Assembly (NCBI GenBank): GCA_041398605.1
Contig: JAWKUK010000023.1
Coordinates: 56,580-120,579 of the forward strand
Direction: 5' to 3'
DNA from: JAWKUK01 sp041398605
GTDB taxonomy: Bacteria > Planctomycetota > UBA1135 > GCA-002686595
DNA length: 64,000 nt
The notes beneath the pieces are model-generated. The model saw nothing but the letters and a program-made list of their open reading frames with translations. It was not told where the DNA came from and ran no database searches. Both the position numbers and the translations under genes were made by a program. The first letter of the stretch is position 1; each line of letters starts with the position of its first letter. Shown piece after piece: positions 9,706 through 18,673 of the stretch.

Positions 9706-11013
9706 ATGAACACGCATCCATTCCTGTCGTCTCGCTGGCCAGCGACGGCCGCAGCAGCGCTGCTCCTCGTTGCCTCCTCGTCCGCGCAAACCTTCGGCTC
9801 GAACTTCGCGGGGACCTACTCCTACACTGACCTCGGCACACCGCCCGGCGTCCCCGGCTTTCTCGGTGGCATCAACTTCGACCCCAACAACCCGAACACG
9901 CTCTGGATCGGTGGCTCGGCGAACACCGGTGCCGGGGAGATCTTCGCAGTGCCGATCTCGCGCGACTCGACGGGGCAGATCGTCAGCTTCAACGGCAGCG
10001 GGACCTCGATCGCGACCGCCCCGAACCTCGATGGCGGCATGGCGTTCGGTCCGAACGGTGTCCTGTTCGTGACGACGTACTCGAACAATCGCCTGCTGCA
10101 GTTCCTGCCTGGGAGCACAACGCCGGACAAGGACCTCGACTTGGGCGCGCTCGGGGTCGCCAGCAGCACTGGCACGTGCCAGTTCGTGCCGATGGGCTTC
10201 CAAGGGGCCGGGCGGTTCAAGATCGCGTCATACAACCAGAGCGGCTGGTACGACACCGTATTGGCGCCAGACGGCGCGGGGACCTTCGACATCGTCTCCG
10301 TGACCCCGACGGTCAACACGGGCGGCGGGCCTGAGGGGATCGTCTACATCCCCGGCGGGAACCCGGGCTTCCCGACCGACCAGGTCCTGGTCAGCGAGTA
10401 CGCCGCGGGCGCTGTGCGCGCCTACGAGATCGATGCCAACGGCGACCCGCTGGTGGCCACGCAACGGGACTTCCTGACCGGGCTGGGCGGCGCCGAGGGC
10501 GCGGTGATCGATCCGGTCACCGGCGACTTCCTCTTCAGCACGTTCGGGGGCGGCGACCGCGTCCTCGTCGTGCACGGCTTCACGGCCCCTGGCATCCACT
10601 GCACGGGCACGGTGACGTCGCTCGGCTGCGTGCCGCGCATGACTTGGTCCGGCTCGCCGAGCGCCTCCGGCCCGAATGACTTCAACCTGACGTGCCGCGA
10701 GGTCGTGCCCAACGTCGCAGGGCTCTTGATCCTGTCCCCGACTCCCGGGTTCACGCCCTTCGGGCCAGGGGTCCTCTGCTTCGCAGGGCAGATCCGGCGC
10801 CGGCCGGTCCAGATCTCGACGAACATCGGCGGCCCCCCCAGCAATTGCAGCACGTACGTGTTCACGGACTTCCTGAGCCAGACCTACCTGGCCCAGCAGG
10901 GCTTCAGCGTCGGAACGACGGTCTTCTGCCAGTACGTGTCCCGCGACGGTGGCTTCGCGCCGCCGAACAACCTCTCGCTCTCGGAGGGCCTGCGCTTCAC
11001 GGTCACGCCGTAG
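9706..11013 (+). CDS. secreted propeller-like protein with planctomycete-type C-terminal domain
   Basis: 435 residues. The signal peptide is clear: ATAAAALLLVASSSAQ, with a probable cleavage after about residue 27. The middle (about 40-300) is made of repeated strands (INFDPNNPNTLWIGG, GGMAFGPNGVLFVTT, GAVIDPVTGDFLFSTFGGGDRVLVV) and looks like an SMP-30/NHL-type beta-propeller. The last 130 residues form a Cys-containing domain: a G-x-LC-x-G strand, an R-R-P segment, then GTTVFCQYVSRD and NNLSLSEGLRFTVTP. The same C-terminal pattern occurs in the protein at 17684-18673. The function is unknown, but an extracellular or envelope location is likely. A strong hairpin follows the stop. Confidence 0.75.
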   Translation: MNTHPFLSSRWPATAAAALLLVASSSAQTFGSNFAGTYSYTDLGTPPGVPGFLGGINFDPNNPNTLWIGGSANTGAGEIFAVPISRDSTGQIVSFNGSGTSIATAPNLDGGMAFGPNGVLFVTTYSNNRLLQFLPGSTTPDKDLDLGALGVASSTGTCQFVPMGFQGAGRFKIASYNQSGWYDTVLAPDGAGTFDIVSVTPTVNTGGGPEGIVYIPGGNPGFPTDQVLVSEYAAGAVRAYEIDANGDPLVATQRDFLTGLGGAEGAVIDPVTGDFLFSTFGGGDRVLVVHGFTAPGIHCTGTVTSLGCVPRMTWSGSPSASGPNDFNLTCREVVPNVAGLLILSPTPGFTPFGPGVLCFAGQIRRRPVQISTNIGGPPSNCSTYVFTDFLSQTYLAQQGFSVGTTVFCQYVSRDGGFAPPNNLSLSEGLRFTVTP

Positions 11014-11030
11014 CGCAGCCTTGAAATGGC

Positions 11031-11057
11031 CGAGCGCCGCACAGGGTGCGGCGCTCG
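11031..11057. terminator. bidirectional terminator hairpin
   Basis: A perfect 12-bp inverted repeat (CGAGCGCCGCAC / GTGCGGCGCTCG) with a 3-base loop lies between two convergent genes ending at 11013 (+) and 11093 (-). No T-run follows on either side. Its position and strength suggest it ends transcription from both directions. Confidence 0.65.
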
Positions 11058-11092
11058 ACCAACTCGATTGCGTGCTCGCAGCGCGCGCGGCC

Positions 11093-12889
11093 TCAGCGCA
11101 GCTTGAGCGGCGCCATCGGGACGGGCTTGACGTCGGCCTTCGCGCGCTCGTCGCGCTTCTGCTGATCGCGCGCCGCCTGCGCCAGGACGTCGGGGGCGAC
11201 CTTCACACCCGCCTGCGCGAGCGCCGCGTCGAGCAACACCTCGCCCTCCATGTAGCCGCTGACCGAGGCGACCAGCTTGCCCTCGCGGTCGATCACGAAC
11301 TGGTGCGGGATGCCGGAGACGCCGTAGAGCGCGCGCGAGGCGCGCTCAGGCGTGCGCTCTTTGGCGTCGTGGGCAAAGCGCACGTTCGGGTACGTCTCCT
11401 GGTTCGCTTGGACCCAACGCACGAAGTCCGCGCGGCCGTCGCTCGTGCACGACGCGATGACGACGACCCCTTGATCGGCGTAGGTCTCGGCCACCTTCTG
11501 CACGTGCGGCATCGCCGCCTTGCACGGGCCGCACCACGTCGCCCAGAAGTCGAGCACGACGACCTTGCCGCGCAGCTGCGCGAGCGTCAGGTCCTTGCCG
11601 TCGACGCCTTGCATCAAGAAGTCGGGCGCGGCGACGCCGAGCTCGATCAGCTTCACGGGCTCCTCCGGCGCGCGCGGCGCTGGCGGCACGAACGCTTCGG
11701 GCGGCGCGATGACGCTCGGCCGGTCTTCCGGGCGGAGCTCGACCTCAGCGCGCAGGAGGAGGTTGCCGACGGCGTCCTCCCAGCGATAGTTGGAGAAGCT
11801 CCCGATGAGGAACCCGTCCGCGTCCGCGACGAGGAACGTCGGCATCGCGGGGGTCATATTGCCCTTGAAGAACTGACCGATCACCGTCGTGGCTTGGTGC
11901 TGCGCGCGCTCTTCCATCGAGGGCGGCTCCGACGACGGCATGAACTTCCCAGCCGGATCAGCGCCGACGGTGAAGTGGTAGCGCCCCTCGTTCTTGCCGA
12001 TCCAACCCTTGAACTCGTCGGGCGTGCTCATGACGACCGCGCCGATGACTTGCACCCCATAGGACGCGTAGCGGGCCCAAATCGACTCCAGCGTCGTGCG
12101 CGGCAGGACATCGGCCCAGCCGAAGCCGATGACAACCGGCTTCCCGCGCAGCGCCGAGAGCGACAGGCGGCTCCCATCCGCTTGCGCCAACTGAAAGTCA
12201 GGCAACGGCGCCCCGGCGTTCACCCCGCCGAAGCCCGGGTAGAAGAACGGCCGCGGGTTCGCAGCGGCCTCCGCGGCGCGCCGCGCATCTTCGCGGGCTG
12301 CGGCGGCGACCTGGGCCTCGCCCTTTGCTACGACGGCGGCGTCGATCGCCACACCGGCGCGCGCGAGGCCCGCCTCGAGGCGCACGTCGCCGTCGTCGTG
12401 GCCGACGATCGTCAGCGCGATCTTGCCGTCCTTGCCGATCACGAACTTCGTCGGGATGCCCTGCACGTGGTAGAGCTTCGAGGACGCGCGCTCTTCGAAT
12501 GTGTCCGAGCTCCGGTCGTGCGGGTCGCTCGTCAGCAACAGGTTGGGGACCTCGGCGCTGTGCGCGGCGACCCAGGCCTCGAACTTCTCGCGCGTGTCGC
12601 TGGTGCAGACCGCCAGCACGACGACGTCGTCCTGCTTGTGCGCGGCCGCGGCAGCCTCGACGTGCGGGAAGGACGCGATGCACGGTCCGCACCACGTCGC
12701 CCAGAAGTCGAGGACAACGATCTTGTCCTTGAAGTCTGAGACGCGCACCTCTTTGCCGGCAGCGTCGAGGCTGACGAAGTCCGGGGCGACGGCGCCCGGA
12801 CCGAGCAATTGCGGCTCGTCCTGGGCGGAGGCGGCCGCAGTCAACGCCAGTACGGTGAAGAGTCGAATCGTAGAGCTGTAGCAGTTCAT
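11093..12889 (-). CDS. secreted three-module TlpA/ResA-like thioredoxin protein
   Basis: 598 residues from the ATG at 12889; a GTG at 12904 is an alternative. MNCYSSTIRLFTVLALTAAASAQ is a signal peptide. Three thioredoxin-fold modules follow. Module 1 (about 30-165) has WATWCGPC with Cys67 and Cys70. Module 2 (about 200-390) has the fold, but GFGWADVLPRT stands where the CxxC should be. Module 3 (about 415-575) has a second WATWCGPC near residue 455. Such proteins reduce or rearrange disulfides, or serve cytochrome c maturation, in the periplasm. The middle module looks catalytically dead and may bind substrate or hold the two active modules. It lies just after the unknown gene at 12910-13584 on the same strand. 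Confidence 0.85.
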   Translation of the reverse strand: MNCYSSTIRLFTVLALTAAASAQDEPQLLGPGAVAPDFVSLDAAGKEVRVSDFKDKIVVLDFWATWCGPCIASFPHVEAAAAAHKQDDVVVLAVCTSDTREKFEAWVAAHSAEVPNLLLTSDPHDRSSDTFEERASSKLYHVQGIPTKFVIGKDGKIALTIVGHDDGDVRLEAGLARAGVAIDAAVVAKGEAQVAAAAREDARRAAEAAANPRPFFYPGFGGVNAGAPLPDFQLAQADGSRLSLSALRGKPVVIGFGWADVLPRTTLESIWARYASYGVQVIGAVVMSTPDEFKGWIGKNEGRYHFTVGADPAGKFMPSSEPPSMEERAQHQATTVIGQFFKGNMTPAMPTFLVADADGFLIGSFSNYRWEDAVGNLLLRAEVELRPEDRPSVIAPPEAFVPPAPRAPEEPVKLIELGVAAPDFLMQGVDGKDLTLAQLRGKVVVLDFWATWCGPCKAAMPHVQKVAETYADQGVVVIASCTSDGRADFVRWVQANQETYPNVRFAHDAKERTPERASRALYGVSGIPHQFVIDREGKLVASVSGYMEGEVLLDAALAQAGVKVAPDVLAQAARDQQKRDERAKADVKPVPMAPLKLR

Positions 12890-12909
12890 CGTCGCGAAGG
12901 TCACAGGTG

Positions 12910-13584
12910 TCAGAGAGAGCCGATGTTGGCCCAGCGCAGGGTCACGGACTCGCCGGGGCGGTGTTCGACGACCTGGAACTTAGCCAGCACATCGCGTCGA
13001 TCGCCGCGGGTGCGCTGGTACCGCAGCGCGTAGCAATGCCCGAGCTTCGGCTCGAAGTTCACGAGGCCGCGCTGGGGGACCCCGAAGACCTCGTTGCCCG
13101 CGCCGAGGCGCACAAAGCTCCCGCCGGCAGGCTGATAGACGAGCTTGCGGCCAGAGACGCTGAGCGACGAGAACGCGCTGATCGGGAACTTCATCGCCGC
13201 GTCCTGGGCGAGGCTGATGGGCTCGACGAGCAGCTCGCCGAGGTCGACGACGTTGACCGCCTCATCCGCGGAGAAGCCCACGGTCAAGAGCCCGGTCGCA
13301 AAGGCGCCGTAGACGAGCTGCGCTTGGCTGAGGTCGACCTGGCCCTCGCTCACGCGACCGCCGTGCTCGCCGCGCTGAAAGCTGAGCGACGAGCCCACCG
13401 CGTCGTGCTGGTAGAGCGTGATCAACCCGCCCGTGGGCAGCGCATCCTTGTCCTGGGACGCGCTCACCGCAGCCCCGAGGCCGAGGGCAGAGGCGAGCCC
13501 GAGGCTCAGCAGCGCGGCGCGACGGACAGAAACAAACGAGGCGGCCGCGCGGAAAACGCGGTCGAGGCGGGACTTGGACTTCAC
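12910..13584 (-). CDS. exported protein of unknown function
   Basis: 224 residues from a GTG at 13584, chosen because AGGAG lies about 8 bases upstream; the frame continues open for 39 further codons that look non-coding. The N-terminus is basic and followed by a hydrophobic stretch (AALLSLGLASALGLGAAVSA, about 20-42), a signal peptide or anchor. The mature part is beta-rich with no motif I recognise, ending in ESVTLRWANIGSL. It is followed closely by the thioredoxin-like gene, so the pair may form an operon. Confidence 0.6.
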   Translation of the reverse strand: MKSKSRLDRVFRAAASFVSVRRAALLSLGLASALGLGAAVSASQDKDALPTGGLITLYQHDAVGSSLSFQRGEHGGRVSEGQVDLSQAQLVYGAFATGLLTVGFSADEAVNVVDLGELLVEPISLAQDAAMKFPISAFSSLSVSGRKLVYQPAGGSFVRLGAGNEVFGVPQRGLVNFEPKLGHCYALRYQRTRGDRRDVLAKFQVVEHRPGESVTLRWANIGSL

Positions 13585-13772
13585 GAGAATCGCTCCTGCA
13601 GGTTGGACGGGGCGGTTGGGACGCCCGGCGAGGCGGGACCTTCCCGGTCGGCCCGGTTCGGGTCCATGGACGGACGTAGAGGCTATCCTCTCTTCCGACA
13701 CACCCGGGGACCATTCACCCCTCTCGACCCCTCCTGGCCCGCTGCGAAGCCAAGGACCGCCCGCCTACACAC

Positions 13773-14534
13773 ATGTCGAACACGAGCAACCCGACCCTCC
13801 GCGCCGAAGTCTTCCGCGAGGCGCACCGCGACCTGGCAGGGTCCGAGGCGGTGATGACCATGAATGGCACGCTGAGCAAGTCGGCGGCGCTGCTGCTCGC
13901 CGTCGCGGGCGCGGCCGTCTTCACTTGGCAAAAGACGCTCGTCGGCGACGGCGCCGCGCCGTGGGCGCTCGGCGGCGCGATCGCCGGCCTAGTGCTGGGC
14001 TTGATCGTCAGCTTCAAGCCGAAGCTGGCGCCTACGCTGGCGCTGCCCTACGCGCTCGCGCAAGGGCTCTTCCTGGGCGCGATCTCCGCCACCTACGCGC
14101 AGCGCTTCGGCGGCCCTGAGAGCGGCCTCGTTCTGCAGGCGGTGACGCTCACCTTCGGGGTCGCGCTGAGCATGCTCGTGCTCTACGCGCTGCGCATCAT
14201 CCGCGTCACTGAGCGCCTGCGCTCGATCGTGCTCATCGCGACGGGCGGCGTGATGGTGATGTACCTAGTGTCGTTCTTGCTCAGCCTCTTCATGCACTCG
14301 AGCCCGATCGGGATGCTGCACAGCTCGGGGACGATCGGCATCGGCTTCTCGCTCTTTGTCGTCGGGCTCGCCGCGTTCAACCTGCTGATGGACTTCGACC
14401 TCATCGAGCGCGGCGCGGCCAGCGGCGCGCCGAAGTACATGGAGTGGTACGGCGCCTTCGCGCTGATCGTGACCTTGATCTGGCTCTACCTCGAGATCCT
14501 GCGGTTGCTGTCGAAGCTGCGCTCGCGCAACTGA
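13773..14534 (+). CDS. Bax inhibitor-1/YccA family membrane protein
   Basis: 253 residues. The N-terminal 30 residues are polar, then seven hydrophobic helices follow from about residue 34 to 250. The conserved late segments fit the family: FSLFVVGLAAFNLLMDFDLIERG near 190-212, then PKYMEWYGAFALIVTLIWLYLEILRLL at the end. The Asp pair in DFDLIE corresponds to the pH-sensing aspartates of BI-1 homologues, which act as calcium leak channels in characterised members. It belongs to the bacterial YccA/Bax1-I branch. It is divergent from the exported unknown protein and convergent with the TRAP binding protein. Confidence 0.85.
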   Translation: MSNTSNPTLRAEVFREAHRDLAGSEAVMTMNGTLSKSAALLLAVAGAAVFTWQKTLVGDGAAPWALGGAIAGLVLGLIVSFKPKLAPTLALPYALAQGLFLGAISATYAQRFGGPESGLVLQAVTLTFGVALSMLVLYALRIIRVTERLRSIVLIATGGVMVMYLVSFLLSLFMHSSPIGMLHSSGTIGIGFSLFVVGLAAFNLLMDFDLIERGAASGAPKYMEWYGAFALIVTLIWLYLEILRLLSKLRSRN

Positions 14535-14548
14535 CCTCGAGGCCAGCT

Positions 14549-15694
14549 TCAGGGCTTGAACGCGAAGTTCGCAAAGCCGAGCTCGTTGAGGCCGAACCAG
14601 GCGGCGCTCTCCGCCTGGAACTTCTGCCACTCGCCGTAGACCTTACGATACGTCGAGTCGGCGGCCGCGGCGTCGGACAAGAGCTGCCGCGCCGCGTCGC
14701 GCGCGCGCACGAGGAGGTCCTCGGAGAACGGGCGCAACACCGCGCCCTCGCGGATCAGCTGCTGCAGCGCGGCGGGGTTGCGCGCGTCATAGCGCGTCAA
14801 CATCACGCTCGCCGCGCGGCGCGACGCGGTCACGAGCATCTGTTGGTACTCAGCCGGCAGCGCCTGCCACTTCGCCTCCGAAACGTAGAACGCGAGGTGC
14901 GGGCCGGGCTCCCACCAGCCCGGGTAGTAGTAGTTCGGCGCGACCTTGTGAAAGCCGAGCTTCAAGTCGTCCGAGGGGCCGACCCACTCCGTCGCGTCGA
15001 GGGCGCCGCGCTCGAGCGCCGGGAAGATGTCGCCGCCGCCGAGCACTTGGACCGCGACGCCGAGCTGGTCCATCACCTTGCCGCCGAGGCCGGGGATGCG
15101 CATCTTGAGGCCGCGCAGGTCGTCCGCGCCCTCGATCACGCGCCGGAACCAGCCCCCCATCTGACAGCCCGTGTTCCCGGCGGGCAACGCGCGCAGGCCG
15201 AAGTCCGCGAAGAGCGGGGCCATGAGCTCGTTCCCGCCGCCCTCCTCGAGCCACGCGCTCTGCTGACGCGCGGTCAAGCCAAAGGGCACGCAGGTCTCGA
15301 AGGCGAGCGCGGGGTTCTTGCCCGTGTAGTAGTAGGCCGCGGTCTGGCCGATCTCGACGGAGCCCTGCTGTACAGCGTCGAAGACCTGCAGCGCCCCCAC
15401 GAGCTCGCCCGCTTGGTACGGCGTGATGAGGAAGCGCCCGTCGCTCATCGCGGCGACATCGTCGGCGAGCACTTGAGCGCTGCCGAACATGGTGTCGAGC
15501 GAGGCGGGAAAGCTGGAGGCCAGGCGCCAGCGCACGTGTTGGCCGGTGTGCGCCGCCGGCGCGCTCGCGTCCGTGGCTCGGTCCTTTGCTTGTCCGCGGG
15601 AGACGGCTGCGGCAACCGCCGTCGTGCCCAGCGCAGCACCGACGATGCCACCTAGGACGAGGTCACGCCGCGAAGCAGGCAGGGGTTCGTTCAT
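14549..15694 (-). CDS. dctP: TRAP transporter substrate-binding protein (DctP-like)
   Basis: 381 residues. A Tat-type signal (SRRDLVLGGIVGAALGTTAVAAA) opens the protein. The mature domain begins with VRWRLASSFPASLDTMFGSAQVLADDV and shows DctP/TAXI landmarks: DGRFLITPYQAGELVGALQVFDAVQQGSVEIGQ, FETCVPFGLT, LRGLKMRIPGLGGKVMDQLG and DATEWVGPSDD. The length fits the family (about 330 mature residues). It would capture the solute in the periplasm for the DctQM channel encoded at 7759-9617. The separation by four genes and the opposite strand are unusual for TRAP systems. The ligand class, probably an organic acid, is not determined. Confidence 0.88.
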   Translation of the reverse strand: MNEPLPASRRDLVLGGIVGAALGTTAVAAAVSRGQAKDRATDASAPAAHTGQHVRWRLASSFPASLDTMFGSAQVLADDVAAMSDGRFLITPYQAGELVGALQVFDAVQQGSVEIGQTAAYYYTGKNPALAFETCVPFGLTARQQSAWLEEGGGNELMAPLFADFGLRALPAGNTGCQMGGWFRRVIEGADDLRGLKMRIPGLGGKVMDQLGVAVQVLGGGDIFPALERGALDATEWVGPSDDLKLGFHKVAPNYYYPGWWEPGPHLAFYVSEAKWQALPAEYQQMLVTASRRAASVMLTRYDARNPAALQQLIREGAVLRPFSEDLLVRARDAARQLLSDAAAADSTYRKVYGEWQKFQAESAAWFGLNELGFANFAFKP

Positions 15695-15934
15695 CGCGCT
15701 GTGAGGGTACCCGCTGGTGGGTCAAAGAGCCCTCCTGGACCCTCCAGGGCGCGTTGAACTCGCCCCATTCGAGCGCTTCGCGCTGACTTGGTCCCAGCAA
15801 CCCCGAATGAACCGGGCGAGGCGGGCCCGTCACAGAGATGACTCGGAGGTCATACCGGTTCCGGCCCGCTCAGAGAGACGCCATGTATGGTTGGCGGGGG
15901 TTCAATCGTCAACCGACCGCTGCCGAGTTCGACC

Positions 15935-17638
15935 ATGTCCATCCAGCTCTGCCGCGCCGCGCGCGTCACACGCGCGACGCTCATTTTCGTCCTGTTCGCC
16001 CTACCCTGCGCCAACGCCCAAGTCGGCGCGCAGATCAGCAAGCAAGCAGGCGCGCAGCTCGGCTCGCAGGTCGGCCCGGCTGGCGTCCCGGCGCAGGCCC
16101 CCACGCAGGCCCTCACGCAGGCCCTCAAACAGACACGGGCACTAGGCACTGGCTCCGGCTCGTCCACGACTCTGCGGTCGCTGGTCCTAAAGGCCGGTCC
16201 GCGAGACCTTGCCAAGCTCGTTCCGAACGACTCGGCGCCGTTCGACAACTTCGGGAACGACATCGACATCGACGGCGACGTCATCCTCGTAGGCGCCTCG
16301 ACGAAGCGCATCAATGGCTCCAACTACGCGGGCGCAGCCTACGTGTATCGCAGCGTCAACGGGCAGTGGCTCGAAGAGCAAGAGCTGCGCGCGCCAGCGC
16401 CGGAGATCCATGACAACTTTGGCACGTCCGTGGACGTACAGGGCGACCTCGCCGTGATCGGCGCGCCGGACTTTCCCTACTCGTCGTTCTCCGGGACAGG
16501 CCGGGTTTGGATCTTCCGGCGCGTGCAAGGCACGTGGGCGATCGAGGCGGAGCTGCACGGCTCGGGCGCCGGCTGGGACTCGGGCTTCGGCCGCTCGGTC
16601 GCGCTCGACGGCGACACGATCATCGTCGGCGCCTTCTCGGCCGGCGGTCGCGGCGCGTACGTCTTCGAGTTCAACGGAACGACGTGGAACGAGACGCAAC
16701 GCTTCATCGCCCCTGGGACGGGGCTCTTCGGCAGCGCGGTCGCGCTCGCCGGCGACGTCGCGCTCGTCGCCGACCGCTACGAGGCGTTTGGCACGGTCTT
16801 GAACGCGGGCGCGGTCCACGTCTATCACCGCGACAACGGGGTCTGGACCGAAGAGGCGGTCCTGAGCGAGTCGCCGCCGCAGGACGCGGCCTACTTCGGC
16901 GCGCCGCTGGAGTTCGACGGCGACGTCGCGGCGATCGGCTCGAGGGGCTCCGGTGAGGTCCGCCTCTTTCGACGGGGGCCGACAGGTTGGGCGATGGAGC
17001 AGCGGCTCAAGGATCCATTCCCGACGTCGCACTCCTCCTTCCCAAGCGGCATGGCGGTCGAAGGCGATCGGCTGCTCGTCGGCGTCCACGGGCTCGACGT
17101 GGGCGCCTCCGGCTCCGGCGCCGCGCTCCTCTATCGACGCTCCGGCGCGACGTGGTACGCCGAAGGGCCGTTCTTGCCGCGCGACTCGCAGGCCGGCCAG
17201 TCCTTCGGCTCGGCGCTTGCCCTGCAGGGTGACCTCGCAGCCGTCGGGAGCTTGGCAACCTCGGTCAATGCCGCGAATGGCGCGGCCTACCTGTTCGACG
17301 TGACCGACCGCGCGCTTGGCTTTCACATGGAGGTCGGGCACATCCCGCTGCAGGTCGATGAAGACCTCGACATCCGCGTGCGCGGCGGCTTCCCGAGCTC
17401 GCCGGTCTACTTGTTCTCGAGCCTGGCGGGCTATGGACAGACCATGCTGTCGAACCCGTGGACGACATTGTCCATCGCCGCGCCGACCCTGGTCGGAACG
17501 CTCACGACGAACTCGTCGGGAACAGCACAGTGGCAGCTCGGCACCGTGCCCGCGTCCGTTGTCGGCCTCACGTTCTGGTACCAGGCCGCGCAGGAGTTCC
17601 GGGTCACGGCGCCGTTTGCATCCACGGTCGCGCCTTGA
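15935..17638 (+). CDS. secreted FG-GAP repeat protein
   Basis: 567 residues from the ATG at 15935, which places the signal peptide (LIFVLFALPCANAQ) properly; an ATG 16 codons upstream is less likely. A short Gln/Ala-rich linker (about 30-65) leads to roughly seven FG-GAP-type repeats of the form FG-x-S/D-V-x-x-D-G-D-x-x-x-V-G-A. Examples are FGTSVDVQGDLAVIGAPD and FGRSVALDGDTIIVGAFS. These form a calcium-binding beta-propeller as in integrin alpha chains. A C-terminal sandwich of about 110 residues (SSPVYLFSSLAGYG to the end) resembles domains at the ends of other planctomycete secreted proteins. It is likely extracellular, perhaps adhesive. Confidence 0.8.
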   Translation: MSIQLCRAARVTRATLIFVLFALPCANAQVGAQISKQAGAQLGSQVGPAGVPAQAPTQALTQALKQTRALGTGSGSSTTLRSLVLKAGPRDLAKLVPNDSAPFDNFGNDIDIDGDVILVGASTKRINGSNYAGAAYVYRSVNGQWLEEQELRAPAPEIHDNFGTSVDVQGDLAVIGAPDFPYSSFSGTGRVWIFRRVQGTWAIEAELHGSGAGWDSGFGRSVALDGDTIIVGAFSAGGRGAYVFEFNGTTWNETQRFIAPGTGLFGSAVALAGDVALVADRYEAFGTVLNAGAVHVYHRDNGVWTEEAVLSESPPQDAAYFGAPLEFDGDVAAIGSRGSGEVRLFRRGPTGWAMEQRLKDPFPTSHSSFPSGMAVEGDRLLVGVHGLDVGASGSGAALLYRRSGATWYAEGPFLPRDSQAGQSFGSALALQGDLAAVGSLATSVNAANGAAYLFDVTDRALGFHMEVGHIPLQVDEDLDIRVRGGFPSSPVYLFSSLAGYGQTMLSNPWTTLSIAAPTLVGTLTTNSSGTAQWQLGTVPASVVGLTFWYQAAQEFRVTAPFASTVAP

Positions 17639-17683
17639 GCCGCATGACCGCCCGCCGAGACCGTGACCCGAGCCTTCGCCCCG

Positions 17684-18673
17684 TCACGGGCAGAACGCAA
17701 TCTCGAGGCCGTCGCTGAAGTTCCAGCTGTTGCCGTCGCGGAACCAGCACTGGAAGCGCCACGTCGAGCCTGGAGTGATCCGACCCGTCGGGCTCGGCGG
17801 CGCCGTGAGGTCGAGGCTCCAGCTCGGCGTGCCTGCCGCGCCGGTCGCGACCGCAGGCAGCCGGAACGTCTGCCCTCCAATGCAGACAGCGCCGTTCCCC
17901 GAGGGCACGAGGGCGCGTGTGTCGCCGTAGAAGAAGATCGCGAACGTCGACGTCGCAGTGTCGAGGGCATAGAGCCGGAGACTGTTCGCAGCGACCGACC
18001 CGCTCCCGAGCGCGCCGATTCGTGCTCCGAGCGCGGACGCCGTATTGGGCGACGTCACGCAGTAGCTCTGGAAGGGCGCGCACACCTCGTAGACCTCGAG
18101 GTCGTCGATGAACGGGCCGCTCGGATCGTTGAAGCCGACGCCGGGTCCGCCGTAGAACGAGAACCGCAGCGCGACGCTGCCCCAGGCGCGGTCGAGCAGG
18201 AACTCGAGCCGTTGCCAGGGGAGCGTCGATTGGCCCGCGACCGGGAGGCAATGCTGAGCGAGCGTGGCGCCGCTCATCGCATCGAGCACGTCAAAGGACA
18301 CCGAGTCCAGCGTGCACGCCGACGCTTGGTTGAACTGGTACGAGAACCAGAACGCGCAGTAGACGTCCCCGGTCGCCGCGCTGAGATCGAGCGGCGCCGA
18401 AGTCGCGGTCCCACAGGCGACGCCGCCGAAGGCCGGACCGACGGAGAAGCCGTCGTTGAAGTTGAGGCTCGCCGGCGCGCTGCGGTACGGGCCGAAGAGG
18501 TGCGAGCCGGGGGTCGCGTCCACGGCCCATGTGTAGCCCCCGGCCGAATGGCAGGCGCCGAGCGAGGTCGAGAAGGTCCACCCCTGCGCGGTCGTGAAGT
18601 CCGTTGCGTAGAGGCTCTGAGCGCGCGCCCCGCCGAGCAGGGTGATCGCGGCGAGCAAGAGTTGAGGTCTCAT
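17684..18673 (-). CDS. secreted protein with planctomycete-type C-terminal domain
   Basis: 329 residues. Signal peptide MRPQLLLAAITLLGGARAQ. The middle (about 20-190) is a beta-sandwich with Cys pairs, similar in style to MAM or jelly-roll domains (FDVLDAMSGATLAQHCLP, RLEFLLDRAWGSVALRFSFYGG). The C-terminal 130 residues carry FAIFFYGDTRALVPSGNGAVCIGG, then GRITPGSTWRFQCWFRDG and NFSDGLEIAFCP. This matches the C-terminal pattern of the protein at 9706-11013. The domain may serve attachment or sorting, which is an inference. It ends 45 bp from the convergent FG-GAP gene. Confidence 0.7.
   Translation of the reverse strand: MRPQLLLAAITLLGGARAQSLYATDFTTAQGWTFSTSLGACHSAGGYTWAVDATPGSHLFGPYRSAPASLNFNDGFSVGPAFGGVACGTATSAPLDLSAATGDVYCAFWFSYQFNQASACTLDSVSFDVLDAMSGATLAQHCLPVAGQSTLPWQRLEFLLDRAWGSVALRFSFYGGPGVGFNDPSGPFIDDLEVYEVCAPFQSYCVTSPNTASALGARIGALGSGSVAANSLRLYALDTATSTFAIFFYGDTRALVPSGNGAVCIGGQTFRLPAVATGAAGTPSWSLDLTAPPSPTGRITPGSTWRFQCWFRDGNSWNFSDGLEIAFCP

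Noticed and set aside
17661..17689. CCGTGAC / GTCACGG inverted repeat between convergent secreted-protein genes
   Set aside because: Only seven pairs with a 15-base loop, and it overlaps the stop of the minus-strand gene; too weak to call.
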